Assembly: GCA_030705665.1 (NCBI GenBank)
Contig: JAUZQA010000054.1
Span: 1 to 12,550 of the forward strand
Length of the DNA stretch: 12,550 nt
Source of the DNA: Bacillota bacterium
GTDB taxonomy: Bacteria > Bacillota > Bacilli > Bacillales_B > DSM-18226
Reading direction: 5' to 3'
Part shown: piece after piece, positions 6,402 to 12,550 of the stretch
Numbering within the stretch: the first letter of the stretch is position 1
Layout: every line of letters begins with the position of its first letter
Notes under the pieces: generated by a model
Seen by the model: only the letters and a program-made list of their open reading frames with translations
Database searches by the model: none
Told to the model about the DNA's origin: nothing
Made by a program: the position numbers and the translations under genes

Positions 6402-7526
6402 TTAGAGAGTGCCCCAAACATCTTTCGCAATTTTAACGATGTGTTTGATTTTATTCCATTGATCCTCTTCGGTTAACACGTTACCTTCTTCTGTGCTGGC
6501 AAATCCACATTGAGGGCTTAACGCTAAGTTTTCTAATGGAATCGATTCGCTTGCTTCTTTGATTCTAGCCTTGATTTTGTCAGGATCTTCAAGTTCAGGG
6601 AATTTAGAAGTAACTAATCCCAGTACAACCGTTTTTCCATCCTTAAAGCTCTTTAATGGTTCAAAATCACCTGAGCGGTTATCATCATATTCCAAGAAAA
6701 GTCCGTCTACATTTAAGTTAGCAAAAATCGCATCGGAAATCTTATCATATCCACCGCTTGTAATATAAGTAGAGCGGAAGTTTCCGCGGCAAATATGCAT
6801 CGTGATTAACAGATCCGCAGGCTTTTTCGAAATAGCCTCATTTAAGCAACGTACTCTAGTTTCGATGATATCTTGTACATCCTTGCCTTCTTTTTCAACG
6901 ACTGCTTGGATACGCTCATCAGATACGAAATCAATCCATGATGTATCATCCAATTGTAAATAGCGGCAGCCTGCATCATAGAATGCTTGAATTGCTTTTT
7001 GGTATGCAGCTACAGTATCCGCAACAAGCTGCTCGGTGTTCCCATTATAATACTCATCACCTTGGATTCGAGTGAATAGCATGTTAGGACTTGGAATTGA
7101 GAATTTCGCCACTTGAGTGCCGTCGCCATATTTTTCAACAGCCTGTTTTAAGAACTTGAAGTGTTCGATCATATAATGATCATTGAAGTCCACTTTTCCC
7201 ACTACTTTAATGGCTGTATTTTTTGTTTTCGCCCCTTGGAAATGGCTGATGTATTCAGATTCAAACCAATCCACACCTTCCAGGCCTGCTAAAAAGTCCA
7301 AGTGCCACCATGCACGTCTGAATTCGCCATCCGTGATTGATTTAAGACCTGCTTCAATTTCATTTTGGACAAGCTTTTCAATTTCTTGGTCCTCAACAAG
7401 GTTTAGGGCAGCTTGGTCAATTTCACCGTTCACAAATGCTTCCCTTGCTTCTTTAATCTGCTGTGATCTTAGAAAACTACCTACAATGTCTGCTTTAAAT
7501 GGTGCTTTTACGAGTGTTGTTGCCAT
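6402..7526 (-). CDS. Short MetE-like cobalamin-independent methionine synthase family protein (YxjG/YxjH type)
   Basis: A 374-residue protein matching the C-terminal, zinc-binding TIM-barrel half of MetE, with no N-terminal half. This is the size of B. subtilis YxjG and YxjH. The four expected zinc ligands are visible: His244 and Cys246 in MHICRGNF, Glu279 in FLEYDD and Cys340 in SPQCGFAS. GSF at 16-18 and QLDD at 191-194 also fit the family. The expected reaction is methyl transfer to homocysteine to make methionine, but short forms lack the folate-binding half-barrel arrangement of full MetE, so the methyl donor is uncertain. The ATG at 7526 has AGTAGGA nine bases upstream. The gene is preceded by a complete SAM-I riboswitch, which ties it to methionine supply, and ends in a strong terminator, so it forms a single-gene unit. 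Confidence 0.9.
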   Translation of the reverse strand: MATTLVKAPFKADIVGSFLRSQQIKEAREAFVNGEIDQAALNLVEDQEIEKLVQNEIEAGLKSITDGEFRRAWWHLDFLAGLEGVDWFESEYISHFQGAKTKNTAIKVVGKVDFNDHYMIEHFKFLKQAVEKYGDGTQVAKFSIPSPNMLFTRIQGDEYYNGNTEQLVADTVAAYQKAIQAFYDAGCRYLQLDDTSWIDFVSDERIQAVVEKEGKDVQDIIETRVRCLNEAISKKPADLLITMHICRGNFRSTYITSGGYDKISDAIFANLNVDGLFLEYDDNRSGDFEPLKSFKDGKTVVLGLVTSKFPELEDPDKIKARIKEASESIPLENLALSPQCGFASTEEGNVLTEEDQWNKIKHIVKIAKDVWGTL

Positions 7527-7554
7527 AGATATTTTCCTACTTTCTATTTAATTT

Positions 7555-7587
7555 AAAAACCCTCTTCTTAAAAATAAGAAGAGGGGG
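7555..7587 (-). terminator. Riboswitch-controlled terminator (expression platform)
   Basis: On the minus strand CCCTCTTCTTA (7585-7575) and TAAGAAGAGGG (7570-7560) form a perfect 11-bp stem with a TTTT loop, followed by TTTTT (7559-7555). The left arm's CTCTTCTTAT is exactly complementary to ATAAGAAGAG at the 3' end of the aptamer, so when SAM is absent that segment can pair with it as an antiterminator. SAM should favour this terminator and switch the MetE-like gene off. Confidence 0.93.
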
Positions 7588-7607
7588 CATTTACGTACCA
7601 AATTCTC

Positions 7608-7710
7608 TTCTTATCTCCAAGCAAATCACGCTTCTGGAATTGGCACAGTACTTCATAAGTCCGCTGCCGAGGTTTCAAAGGGCCAGTCCCTCCACCTCTC
7701 TGGATAAGAA
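7608..7710 (-). promoter_or_regulatory. SAM-I (S-box) riboswitch aptamer
   Basis: The minus strand carries the conserved S-box elements in order: CTTATC (P1, 7708-7703), AGAGAGGTGGAGGGACTGGC, the GAAACCTCGGCAGC segment (consensus GAAGCCCGGCAACC), the TGCCAATTCC segment ending P3/P4 and the closing GATAAG (7615-7610), which pairs with the first P1 strand. The RNA binds S-adenosylmethionine and controls the terminator just downstream. It belongs to the transcript that starts from the promoter at 7738-7766 and reads into the MetE-like methyltransferase gene, whose start is about 80 bases beyond. Confidence 0.96.
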
Positions 7711-7737
7711 TCATTCTCAAATATTCAACTAAAAACT

Positions 7738-7766
7738 ACGTTACACCTGTTCGGTAAAACTGTCAA
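7738..7766 (-). promoter_or_regulatory. Sigma-A promoter of the SAM riboswitch transcript
   Basis: A perfect -35, TTGACA (7766-7761), a 17-bp spacer and a weak -10, TAACGT (7743-7738, three of six consensus bases) lie just upstream of the aptamer, putting the start near 7731. It sits 29 bp beyond the stop of the J-domain gene. Confidence 0.7.
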
Positions 7767-7795
7767 CAAATTTTCACAAAACTCTTAATTGTTGC

Positions 7796-8146
7796 TTACC
7801 TTTTCTTCGCAAGCATTCCAATTAAGATAATTGCAGCATTGATCGTTAAGGATGAAAGGAATACCTTTTTCCGGCTTCTTCCCCTTAATCTTATGACAGT
7901 TGTATTAGATTGCGGTTGTGGACGATTGGCCGTTTTGGTAAAAAGTAAATCATCATACGCTTTTCTTTTTTCACTATTTCGAAGGACTTCATAGGCCTCT
8001 TTTATTTTTTTAAAAAGCTCTGCATTTCCATTTTCTTTATCTGGATGATAGGACTTTGCCTTTTTTCGGTAAGCTTCCTTAATTTCATCAGAAGTTGCAT
8101 GATAAGATACCTCTAAAATATGGTAGTAATTCACAATGTTCCCCAT
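7796..8146 (-). CDS. Small J-domain (DnaJ-like) protein with C-terminal membrane anchor
   Basis: A 116-residue protein. Residues about 6-67 are a J-domain with the hallmark HPD at 34-36, the basic helix before it ([10 protein letters not shown]) and the later helix ending in RKAYDDLL. A polar linker at 70-88 is followed by a basic patch, RGRSRKK at 88-94, and a hydrophobic stretch at about 95-112 ending in AKKR. This suggests a tail-anchored protein with the J-domain in the cytoplasm, where it would stimulate the ATPase of a Hsp70 such as DnaK at the membrane. It has no G/F-rich, zinc-finger or substrate-binding regions, so it is not DnaJ. The ATG at 8146 follows AGAGGT eight bases upstream. 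Possible promoter and hairpin elements lie upstream at 8189-8257. The J-domain is clear; the client and role are unknown. Confidence 0.87.
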   Translation of the reverse strand: MGNIVNYYHILEVSYHATSDEIKEAYRKKAKSYHPDKENGNAELFKKIKEAYEVLRNSEKRKAYDDLLFTKTANRPQPQSNTTVIRLRGRSRKKVFLSSLTINAAIILIGMLAKKR

Positions 8147-8188
8147 TATTATCTACCTCTTCTGGTTTCATGTTTACAATCCTTCAAA

Positions 8189-8217
8189 AATAGTATTCAT
8201 GTACATATGAAACTATT
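8189..8217. repeat. Imperfect inverted repeat upstream of the J-domain gene
   Basis: AATAGT and TTCAT on the left pair with ATGAA and ACTATT on the right, with one bulged base and a six-base loop. It lies 43-71 bp before the start codon at 8146. If transcription starts near 8221, this would form a hairpin at the very 5' end of the mRNA; otherwise it could be an operator. Confidence 0.45.
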
Positions 8218-8228
8218 CTCACTTTGTA

Positions 8229-8257
8229 TAGTATGATAATTTTATTGTTTCGTATAG
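8229..8257 (-). promoter_or_regulatory. Possible sigma-G/sigma-F-like promoter of the J-domain gene
   Basis: The minus strand has CTATA (8257-8253), a 17-bp gap and CATACTA (8235-8229). From memory the B. subtilis forespore sigma-G pattern is near GYATA, 17-18 bp, CATNMTA, so the -10 fits fully and the -35 misses one base. No convincing sigma-A pair was seen nearby. In AT-rich DNA such matches can be accidental. Confidence 0.3.
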
Positions 8258-8272
8258 AGGTATCCTTTTTCC

Positions 8273-8303
8273 AAAAAAAAAGAGACGTGAAATTTTTCAC
8301 GTC
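8273..8303 (-). terminator. Intrinsic terminator of the CxxC microprotein gene
   Basis: On the minus strand GACGTGAAA (8303-8295) pairs with TTTCACGTC (8292-8284) around a minimal loop, then TC and a run of nine T. It starts 11 bases after the stop at 8317-8315, which supports the small gene as a real, separately ended transcription unit. Confidence 0.88.
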
Positions 8304-8314
8304 CAAAAAATTCT

Positions 8315-8422
8315 TTATCTCTTTCTCGATGCCTTTTTTCCACATGTAATACATGTATCAGTGTAGTAGTCATACTTATGATGCTTGCGTAAAAAGCAAA
8401 TAATAGCTTTTAATCTGTTCAT
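8315..8422 (-). CDS. 35-residue CxxC microprotein, probably zinc-binding
   Basis: A short frame starting at ATG 8422 and ending TAA at 8315. It encodes 35 residues beginning MNRLKAIICF and ending CGKKASRKR. Cys9, His14/His15 and the pair Cys24-x-x-Cys27-Gly could make one zinc site, a pattern like tiny phage or Bacillus proteins of the DUF1660 type (C-x-x-x-G-H-K ... C-x-x-C-G), although the Gly before His is replaced here. It is basic, with no signal peptide and only a short hydrophobic start. Evidence for a gene is an AGAGGAG ribosome site ten bases upstream (8439-8433) and a strong terminator 11 bases downstream. It is transcribed toward the J-domain gene but has its own terminator, so the two are separate units. 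Function is unknown. Confidence 0.7.
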   Translation of the reverse strand: MNRLKAIICFLRKHHKYDYYTDTCITCGKKASRKR

Positions 8423-8566
8423 TTTGTAAAGACTCCTCTAAAACTTTAAAATATTTATATTTTTAATATATCAGATAATTATTAAAATTCGGTGAAAAAT
8501 ACACTATTATTCTCTTAAAAATCTACATTTAAAAAAGTGCATTTTATAAGACCTGAAGGTAAATGA

Positions 8567-8580
8567 TATAACCGAAATCA
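8567..8580 (+). promoter_or_regulatory. cre-like (CcpA) site upstream of uxaB
   Basis: TATAACCGAAATCA matches the catabolite-responsive element pattern TGWAANCGNTNWCA at 12 of 14 positions, including the central CG and the final CA. It lies 22 bp before the GTG start, a place where CcpA binding would block transcription. It is also overlapped by a short dyad ATGAT...ATCAT, which might instead serve a hexuronate regulator. Catabolite repression is usual for hexuronate genes in Bacillus. Confidence 0.4.
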
Positions 8581-8601
8581 TGATAATTGGGGGCATTGTT
8601 A

Positions 8602-10020
8602 GTGGAGAAATTAACAAAATCATATGTGAAGGATTTACCAAATTATCCAACGAAATGTATTCAGTTTGGTGAAGGTAACTTTCTGCGTGCCTTTATTGAT
8701 TGGCAAATCCAGCAAATGAACAAACAAGGGCTTTTCCAGGGCGGCGTAGCCATTATTCAACCATTGGCTGGAGGAATGGTCAACAAAATATCGGAGCAGG
8801 ATTATTTATTCACAGTTATCCTCGAAGGGATCGTGAACGGCCAAAATATCCAATCGCATGAAATTATTTCATCTATTAACAATGGAATCAATCCTTATGT
8901 AGATTATGACGCTTTTTTGAAATTGGCCGATGACGATAACATCCGCTTTATTTTTTCAAATACAACCGAAGCAGGGATCTCCTATCATGAGGGAGATCAA
9001 TTAAATGATCGGCCGCCAGTAGGCTATCCGGCAAAAGTGACAGCCTTACTGTATCACCGTTTCAAAGCAGGCAAAAAGGGGTTTTATATCATTCCCTGTG
9101 AATTGATTGAAAATAACGGAAAAGAATTGAAAAAAATTGTCGACCGCTATGCTAGCGAATGGAATCTAGGCCAAGACTTTATTAACTGGCTGGAATCTGA
9201 AAATACCTTCTGCTCAAGCCTTGTTGACCGCATTGTTCCTGGTTATCCAAGAGATCGGGCCAAGATCCTGTGCCAGGAGTGGGGCTATGAAGATAACCTG
9301 ATTGTCACTACCGAGCCCTTCTTAATTTGGGTCATCGAAGGTCCAAAACAACTAGAAGAAGAACTGCCTCTTAAAAAAGCAGGCCTCAACGTGGTGGTAA
9401 CAGAAGATTTGAAGCCATACCGCGATCGGAAGGTGTATTTATTAAATGGCCCCCACACGACAATGGCTTGTTTAGCACGGCTGGCCGGCACCAAAACGGT
9501 TGGAGAATTAATGAACGATCCCGACTTTTATCCGCTCATTGATCATGAAATGGTCGATGAAATTGTTCCGTCGCTTGATCTGCCAAGAGATGAGTTAATC
9601 AGTTACACAGGTGGCATTCAAGAGCGCTTCAGAAATCCATATATTGAGCATCATCTTGATTCCATCGCTTTGAACAGTGTTTCCAAATATAAAGCCCGCC
9701 TCCTGCCGATTTTGTTAAAACATGCGGAGCGTTTTAATAAGTTACCGGTTCGAATTACATTGGCATTATCGGGGCTCTTGGTGATCTACGGAAAGCAGGA
9801 TCATACAGATGCAAAGGTATTTGATATGCCTGAGGTTTTAAAAACCTTTTCGGATGCCTACCATTCTTCCAATTATGTACAAACTATATTGTCCAATCAA
9901 TCTTTATGGGGGATGGATTTGACGACCGTACCTGGGCTGCTGGAGCAGGTGCAAAAAGGAGTGAGATTGATTGAATCAGAAGGTTCACGGAAAGCGGTTC
10001 AGATGGTAAACAACAAGTGA
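8602..10020 (+). CDS. uxaB: Tagaturonate reductase (altronate oxidoreductase)
   Basis: A 472-residue member of the polyol-specific long-chain dehydrogenase family. It converts D-tagaturonate to D-altronate with NADH in galacturonate breakdown in the cytoplasm. Close resemblance to E. coli UxaB as I remember it runs through the protein: IQFGEGNFLRAFIDWQI near 20-36, SNTTEAGISYH at 119-129, FYIIPCELI near 161-169, VDRIVPGYPRD near 208-218, the catalytic-type KVYLLNGPH at 277-285 (Lys277, Asn282, His285), LDLPRDEL and FRNPYI. The frame is open from TTG 8587, but GTG 8602 has GGGGGC at a good eight-base distance and gives a normal length. The usual partners uxaA and uxaC are not in the window, so the gene stands alone here, with a cre-like site before it and its own terminator after it. 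Confidence 0.92.
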   Translation: MEKLTKSYVKDLPNYPTKCIQFGEGNFLRAFIDWQIQQMNKQGLFQGGVAIIQPLAGGMVNKISEQDYLFTVILEGIVNGQNIQSHEIISSINNGINPYVDYDAFLKLADDDNIRFIFSNTTEAGISYHEGDQLNDRPPVGYPAKVTALLYHRFKAGKKGFYIIPCELIENNGKELKKIVDRYASEWNLGQDFINWLESENTFCSSLVDRIVPGYPRDRAKILCQEWGYEDNLIVTTEPFLIWVIEGPKQLEEELPLKKAGLNVVVTEDLKPYRDRKVYLLNGPHTTMACLARLAGTKTVGELMNDPDFYPLIDHEMVDEIVPSLDLPRDELISYTGGIQERFRNPYIEHHLDSIALNSVSKYKARLLPILLKHAERFNKLPVRITLALSGLLVIYGKQDHTDAKVFDMPEVLKTFSDAYHSSNYVQTILSNQSLWGMDLTTVPGLLEQVQKGVRLIESEGSRKAVQMVNNK

Positions 10021-10049
10021 GATTGGCAGCAATCTCACTTCTTTTTTTC
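10015..10049 (+). terminator. Intrinsic terminator of uxaB overlapping its stop codon
   Basis: AAGTGAGATTG (10015-10025) pairs perfectly with CAATCTCACTT (10030-10040) around GCAG, followed by CTTTTTTT. The left arm contains the TGA stop of uxaB. Confidence 0.93.
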
Positions 10050-10063
10050 TGCGGTGGGCCATA

Positions 10064-10182
10064 TATCCGTGAACTTTTATCCGTACATCACCTCCATATA
10101 TCCGCGAACTCTACCATTTTATCCGCACGATTCCTCCGTATATCCGTAAGTCATGATCAGATATCCGCATCTCTCCTCAACT
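10064..10182. repeat. Second 21-bp-period array, core TATCCG(C/T)
   Basis: TATCCG starts at 10064, 10078, 10099, 10120, 10141 and 10162. The last five are exactly 21 bp apart; the first is 14 bp from the second, as if one unit lost seven bases. Each unit is a conserved TATCCG plus C or T followed by about 14 variable, pyrimidine-rich bases. The array fills the space between the uxaB terminator and the adeR upstream region and is not coding. Confidence 0.8.
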
Positions 10183-10253
10183 GCATGAAATTAATCTTTA
10201 AATATGTTCCAAATCGTATAAAATTATAGTAGAACACATCGGAGGGATCGACG

Positions 10254-11438
10254 TTGAATAATCCTTTTAAACGATCTTTTGAAAGCCTGGAGGAGTTTGC
10301 TGAGGCCATTAGCTTGGAACTTCAGTGCCCGATCACCATTGAAGATGCCAACCATCGGCTCCTTGCCTACAGTGAACATGATGAAAAAACGGACCCTGCG
10401 CGGATTGCCACGATTATTCGCCGCCGAGTCCCCGAAAACGTCATCAATCAGCTTTGGAAGGAAGGGGCCATTCCCGCACTGCTCAGCACTCGTGAGCCTA
10501 TTCGCATAAAATCAATTGTTGAAGTCGGTCTCTATCATCGAGTCGCTATTTCCATTTGGAAACAAAAGGAAGTCATCGGCTTCATATGGGCAGTGGACAA
10601 CGAAAATAAGTTCGATGAGATGCAAATGTTCATTTTAAAAAAAGCGGCGGAGGCGGCGGCAATTGAACTGCACCGCTATCGGAAAAAGGAAGGCCGAGGG
10701 CAGGAATTTCTCTGGCAGCTGCTTACAGGACATTTAACGGAAAGCGGCGAAATTGCGGAGCACTTCAAAGCTTTAAATATGCTCCCTTCTTCTTCATTTG
10801 TGGTGCTGGTATTCCAGATACCCCAAAAAATCACAAGAAAAGAAGAACAGCAAATTACCTATCTTTTGCAAACCAATCAGCAATTAAAAACAATGCTTTA
10901 TACGTTTGACGGAAACCAGCTCATTTTGCTGGGGACTCCGCCCAAATCGTATAGTGCACTGGATCATTTTATTGAAACGTTAATAAGCAACCTAAATGAT
11001 CGCTATCAGATATCAAACGTTCAGCCGGGCGTTAGCTCGATCTATCATGATTATCGAAAAATAAAAAAGGCCTATCATGAAGCATTGACGGTGCTATCAA
11101 CAAAAGAAAAATTCCCACTTTGTTCCTATTATTATCATAAACTTGGGATCTATCAGCTTTTTGATACGATTCGGGAAAAATATCAAAAAGACGGTTATGA
11201 AAATCAAGCGTTGAAAAAGCTTCAGGATTATGACAAAAAGCATAGCTCCAATCTGGTTGAAACGCTGGCGGTTTTTCTGGAGCATGATGCCAATATGGCT
11301 GATGCAGCGAAGGCATTAGTGGTTCATCCGAACACGCTCACCTATCGCCTCAAGCGAATTAGTGAAATTGGAGAAATCAATCTCAAGGATCCAAGCGAGA
11401 AAATGATGTTATTTATCGACATCAAGCTTTGTTTGTGA
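10254..11438 (+). CDS. adeR: PucR-type transcriptional activator AdeR of alanine dehydrogenase
   Basis: A 394-residue PucR/CdaR-family regulator. Residues about 10-145 look like a GAF/PAS-type sensor region (starting [13 protein letters not shown], ending [11 protein letters not shown]), the middle (about 170-310) is the CdaR GGDEF-like region, and residues 332 to about 374 are the C-terminal PucR helix-turn-helix with [19 protein letters not shown], the family signature. The identity as AdeR rests on this architecture plus position: it lies 92 bp upstream of ald in the same direction, as adeR (yukF) does in B. subtilis, where it activates ald and affects sporulation. The TTG start at 10254 is preceded by GGAGGG with a seven-base gap. 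Without the neighbour it would only be called a PucR-family regulator. The ligand cannot be read from sequence. Confidence 0.8.
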   Translation: MNNPFKRSFESLEEFAEAISLELQCPITIEDANHRLLAYSEHDEKTDPARIATIIRRRVPENVINQLWKEGAIPALLSTREPIRIKSIVEVGLYHRVAISIWKQKEVIGFIWAVDNENKFDEMQMFILKKAAEAAAIELHRYRKKEGRGQEFLWQLLTGHLTESGEIAEHFKALNMLPSSSFVVLVFQIPQKITRKEEQQITYLLQTNQQLKTMLYTFDGNQLILLGTPPKSYSALDHFIETLISNLNDRYQISNVQPGVSSIYHDYRKIKKAYHEALTVLSTKEKFPLCSYYYHKLGIYQLFDTIREKYQKDGYENQALKKLQDYDKKHSSNLVETLAVFLEHDANMADAAKALVVHPNTLTYRLKRISEIGEINLKDPSEKMMLFIDIKLCL

Positions 11439-11502
11439 ATTTCCCCAAAAAGGAACGATATCTTTCTATTTTCCGTACAAAGAATTTTTCCAATAAACAT
11501 TC

Positions 11503-11508
11503 TATACT
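11503..11508 (+). promoter_or_regulatory. Probable -10 element of the ald promoter
   Basis: TATACT, five of six bases of the sigma-A -10 consensus, lies 22 bp before the ald ATG. The -35 position (about 11480-11485) reads AAGAAT and is not consensus, which would fit a promoter that needs an activator such as AdeR. No terminator was seen between adeR and ald, so read-through could add to expression. Confidence 0.4.
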
Positions 11509-11530
11509 TAATCCAAAAGGGGGAATTGGA

Positions 11531-12550
11531 ATGTTTATTGGAGTACCGAAAGAGATAAAAAACAATGAAAATCGCGTAGCCCTTACACCATCGGGAGTTG
11601 TTTCGTTTGTAAAGGCTGGGCATGCCGTTTTAATTGAAAAAGGTGCTGGAATTGGGAGCGGTTTCACAGACGAGCAGTACTCAGATGTCGGTGCACTCAT
11701 CACCAACACGGCCGAGCAGGTTTGGGCTGATTCACAAATGATTTTAAAAGTTAAAGAACCGCTGGAAAGCGAGTATAAATACTTCCGCCCAGGTTTGATT
11801 TTATTTACTTACCTGCACCTGGCTGCGGATCCTGAATTGACAAAAGCATTGAAAGACAGCGGCGTTACTGCCATCGGCTACGAAACAGTCACTATGAACA
11901 GAACGCTGCCGCTGCTTACCCCGATGAGCGAAGTGGCCGGTAGAATGTCGGTGCAAATTGGGGCCCAATTTTTGCAGAAAACAAATGGCGGAATGGGTAT
12001 CCTTCTTGCCGGCGTACCTGGTGTCAGCCGCGGGAAAGTAACAATTATCGGCGGCGGTGTGGTTGGGACAAACGCTGCAAAAATGGCGGTAGGTTTGGGT
12101 GCGGATGTGACGATGATTGATGTCAGCGCCGACCGTTTGCGCCAGCTCGATGATATTTTTGGCCATCAAATTACCACTTTAATGTCCAATCCAATGAATA
12201 TTGCCGAGGCAGTGGCCCAAGCGGATCTGCTGGTGGGTGCTGTCTTAATCCCAGGAGCCAAAGCGCCGAAACTGGTAACCGAAGCGATGGTCAAAACAAT
12301 GAAGCCGGGTTCAGTGATCGTGGATGTTGCGATTGACCAAGGCGGGATTGTGGAAACATCCGATCATGTCACCACACATGATCATCCTACATTTGAAAAA
12401 CACGGTGTCGTTCATTATTCGGTGGCAAATATGCCTGGAGCTGTTCCACGCACTTCGACGATTGCGTTAACGAACGTAACCATTCCGTACGCAGTGGAAA
12501 TTGCCAACAAAGGAGTAAGAAAGGCGATTGCGGAGAATCCTGCATTAAAA
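11531..12550 (+). CDS. ald: Alanine dehydrogenase, cut by the right edge
   Basis: 340 codons of NAD-dependent L-alanine dehydrogenase, which interconverts L-alanine and pyruvate plus ammonia and lets Bacillus use alanine as carbon and nitrogen source, also during sporulation. Family features are [10 protein letters not shown] at the start, Arg15, catalytic Lys75 in LKVKEP and His96 in TYLHLA, the NAD-binding GGGVVG at 174-179, Asp197 after the second strand, and Asp269 in DVAIDQGG. The ATG at 11531 follows AAAGGGGG with a seven-base gap. Full-length homologues are about 370-380 residues, so roughly 30-40 residues are missing beyond the window; nothing indicates a broken gene. It follows adeR, its probable activator. 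Confidence 0.97.
   Translation, partial: MFIGVPKEIKNNENRVALTPSGVVSFVKAGHAVLIEKGAGIGSGFTDEQYSDVGALITNTAEQVWADSQMILKVKEPLESEYKYFRPGLILFTYLHLAADPELTKALKDSGVTAIGYETVTMNRTLPLLTPMSEVAGRMSVQIGAQFLQKTNGGMGILLAGVPGVSRGKVTIIGGGVVGTNAAKMAVGLGADVTMIDVSADRLRQLDDIFGHQITTLMSNPMNIAEAVAQADLLVGAVLIPGAKAPKLVTEAMVKTMKPGSVIVDVAIDQGGIVETSDHVTTHDHPTFEKHGVVHYSVANMPGAVPRTSTIALTNVTIPYAVEIANKGVRKAIAENPALK

Noticed and set aside
6212..6430. Minus-strand 72-codon frame with seven-residue repeats
   Set aside because: It begins inside the end of the MetE-like gene in another frame, reads through that gene's terminator, and owes its repeats to the 21-bp DNA array. No ribosome site was seen.
8587..8601. Earlier TTG start for uxaB
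   Set aside because: TTG 8587 overlaps the likely ribosome site GGGGGC (8589-8594) and has no purine-rich site of its own; GTG 8602 fits spacing and family length.
10017..10229. Plus-strand open frame of 70 codons after uxaB
   Set aside because: Its ATG-less start lies inside the uxaB terminator stem, it has no ribosome site, and its body is the translation of the 21-bp TATCCG array, which stays open because 21 is a multiple of three.
11342..12169. Antisense open frames opposite adeR and ald
   Set aside because: They are shadows of strongly conserved coding sequence on the plus strand and lack ribosome sites. The same applies to the antisense frames inside the kinase, phosphatase, FHA, enoate reductase, MetE-like and uxaB genes.

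Overview
The window looks like chromosomal DNA of a low-GC, spore-forming Bacillaceae bacterium (Bacillus/Neobacillus type). Reasons are strong AGGAGG-like ribosome sites, TTG and GTG starts, compact intrinsic terminators, a SAM-I (S-box) riboswitch, and an adeR-ald pair arranged as in Bacillus subtilis. No insertion sequence, tRNA, rRNA or CRISPR array is visible.

Layout. (1) Positions 1-3663, minus strand: a tight operon read as FHA/zinc-ribbon protein, PP2C phosphatase, transmembrane Ser/Thr kinase, then the first codons of a fourth gene cut by the left edge. Gaps are 11-18 nt. This is a complete write/erase/read protein phosphorylation module, and the FHA protein carries two TxVL-type threonine motifs that could be targets of the kinase. 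(2) 3664-4097: non-coding, with a perfect 22-bp palindrome, distant 10-bp inverted repeats and one or two minus-strand terminators. (3) 4098-6095, minus: a 2-enoate reductase-like flavoprotein (FMN, 4Fe-4S, FAD) with a Rex- or Fnr-like dyad upstream. (4) 6096-6401: non-coding, with a strict 21-bp tandem array and a terminator. (5) 6402-7766, minus: a short MetE-like methyltransferase (YxjG/YxjH type) under a complete SAM-I riboswitch with a good sigma-A promoter. (6) 7796-8422, minus: a small J-domain protein with a C-terminal membrane helix, and a 35-codon CxxC microprotein with its own terminator. (7) From 8602 rightwards, plus strand: tagaturonate reductase (uxaB) behind a cre-like site, then a second 21-bp-period array with a different core, then the PucR-type regulator adeR and its expected target ald, which is cut at codon 340 by the right edge.

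Most genes belong to recognised families. The less ordinary content is the phospho-signalling module with its possible built-in FHA switch, two unrelated intergenic arrays sharing exactly a 21-bp period, the redox-type operator before the enoate reductase, the overlooked CxxC microprotein, and a possible forespore-type promoter for the membrane J-protein. Nothing here proves a new system. All regulatory assignments come from reading motifs by eye.
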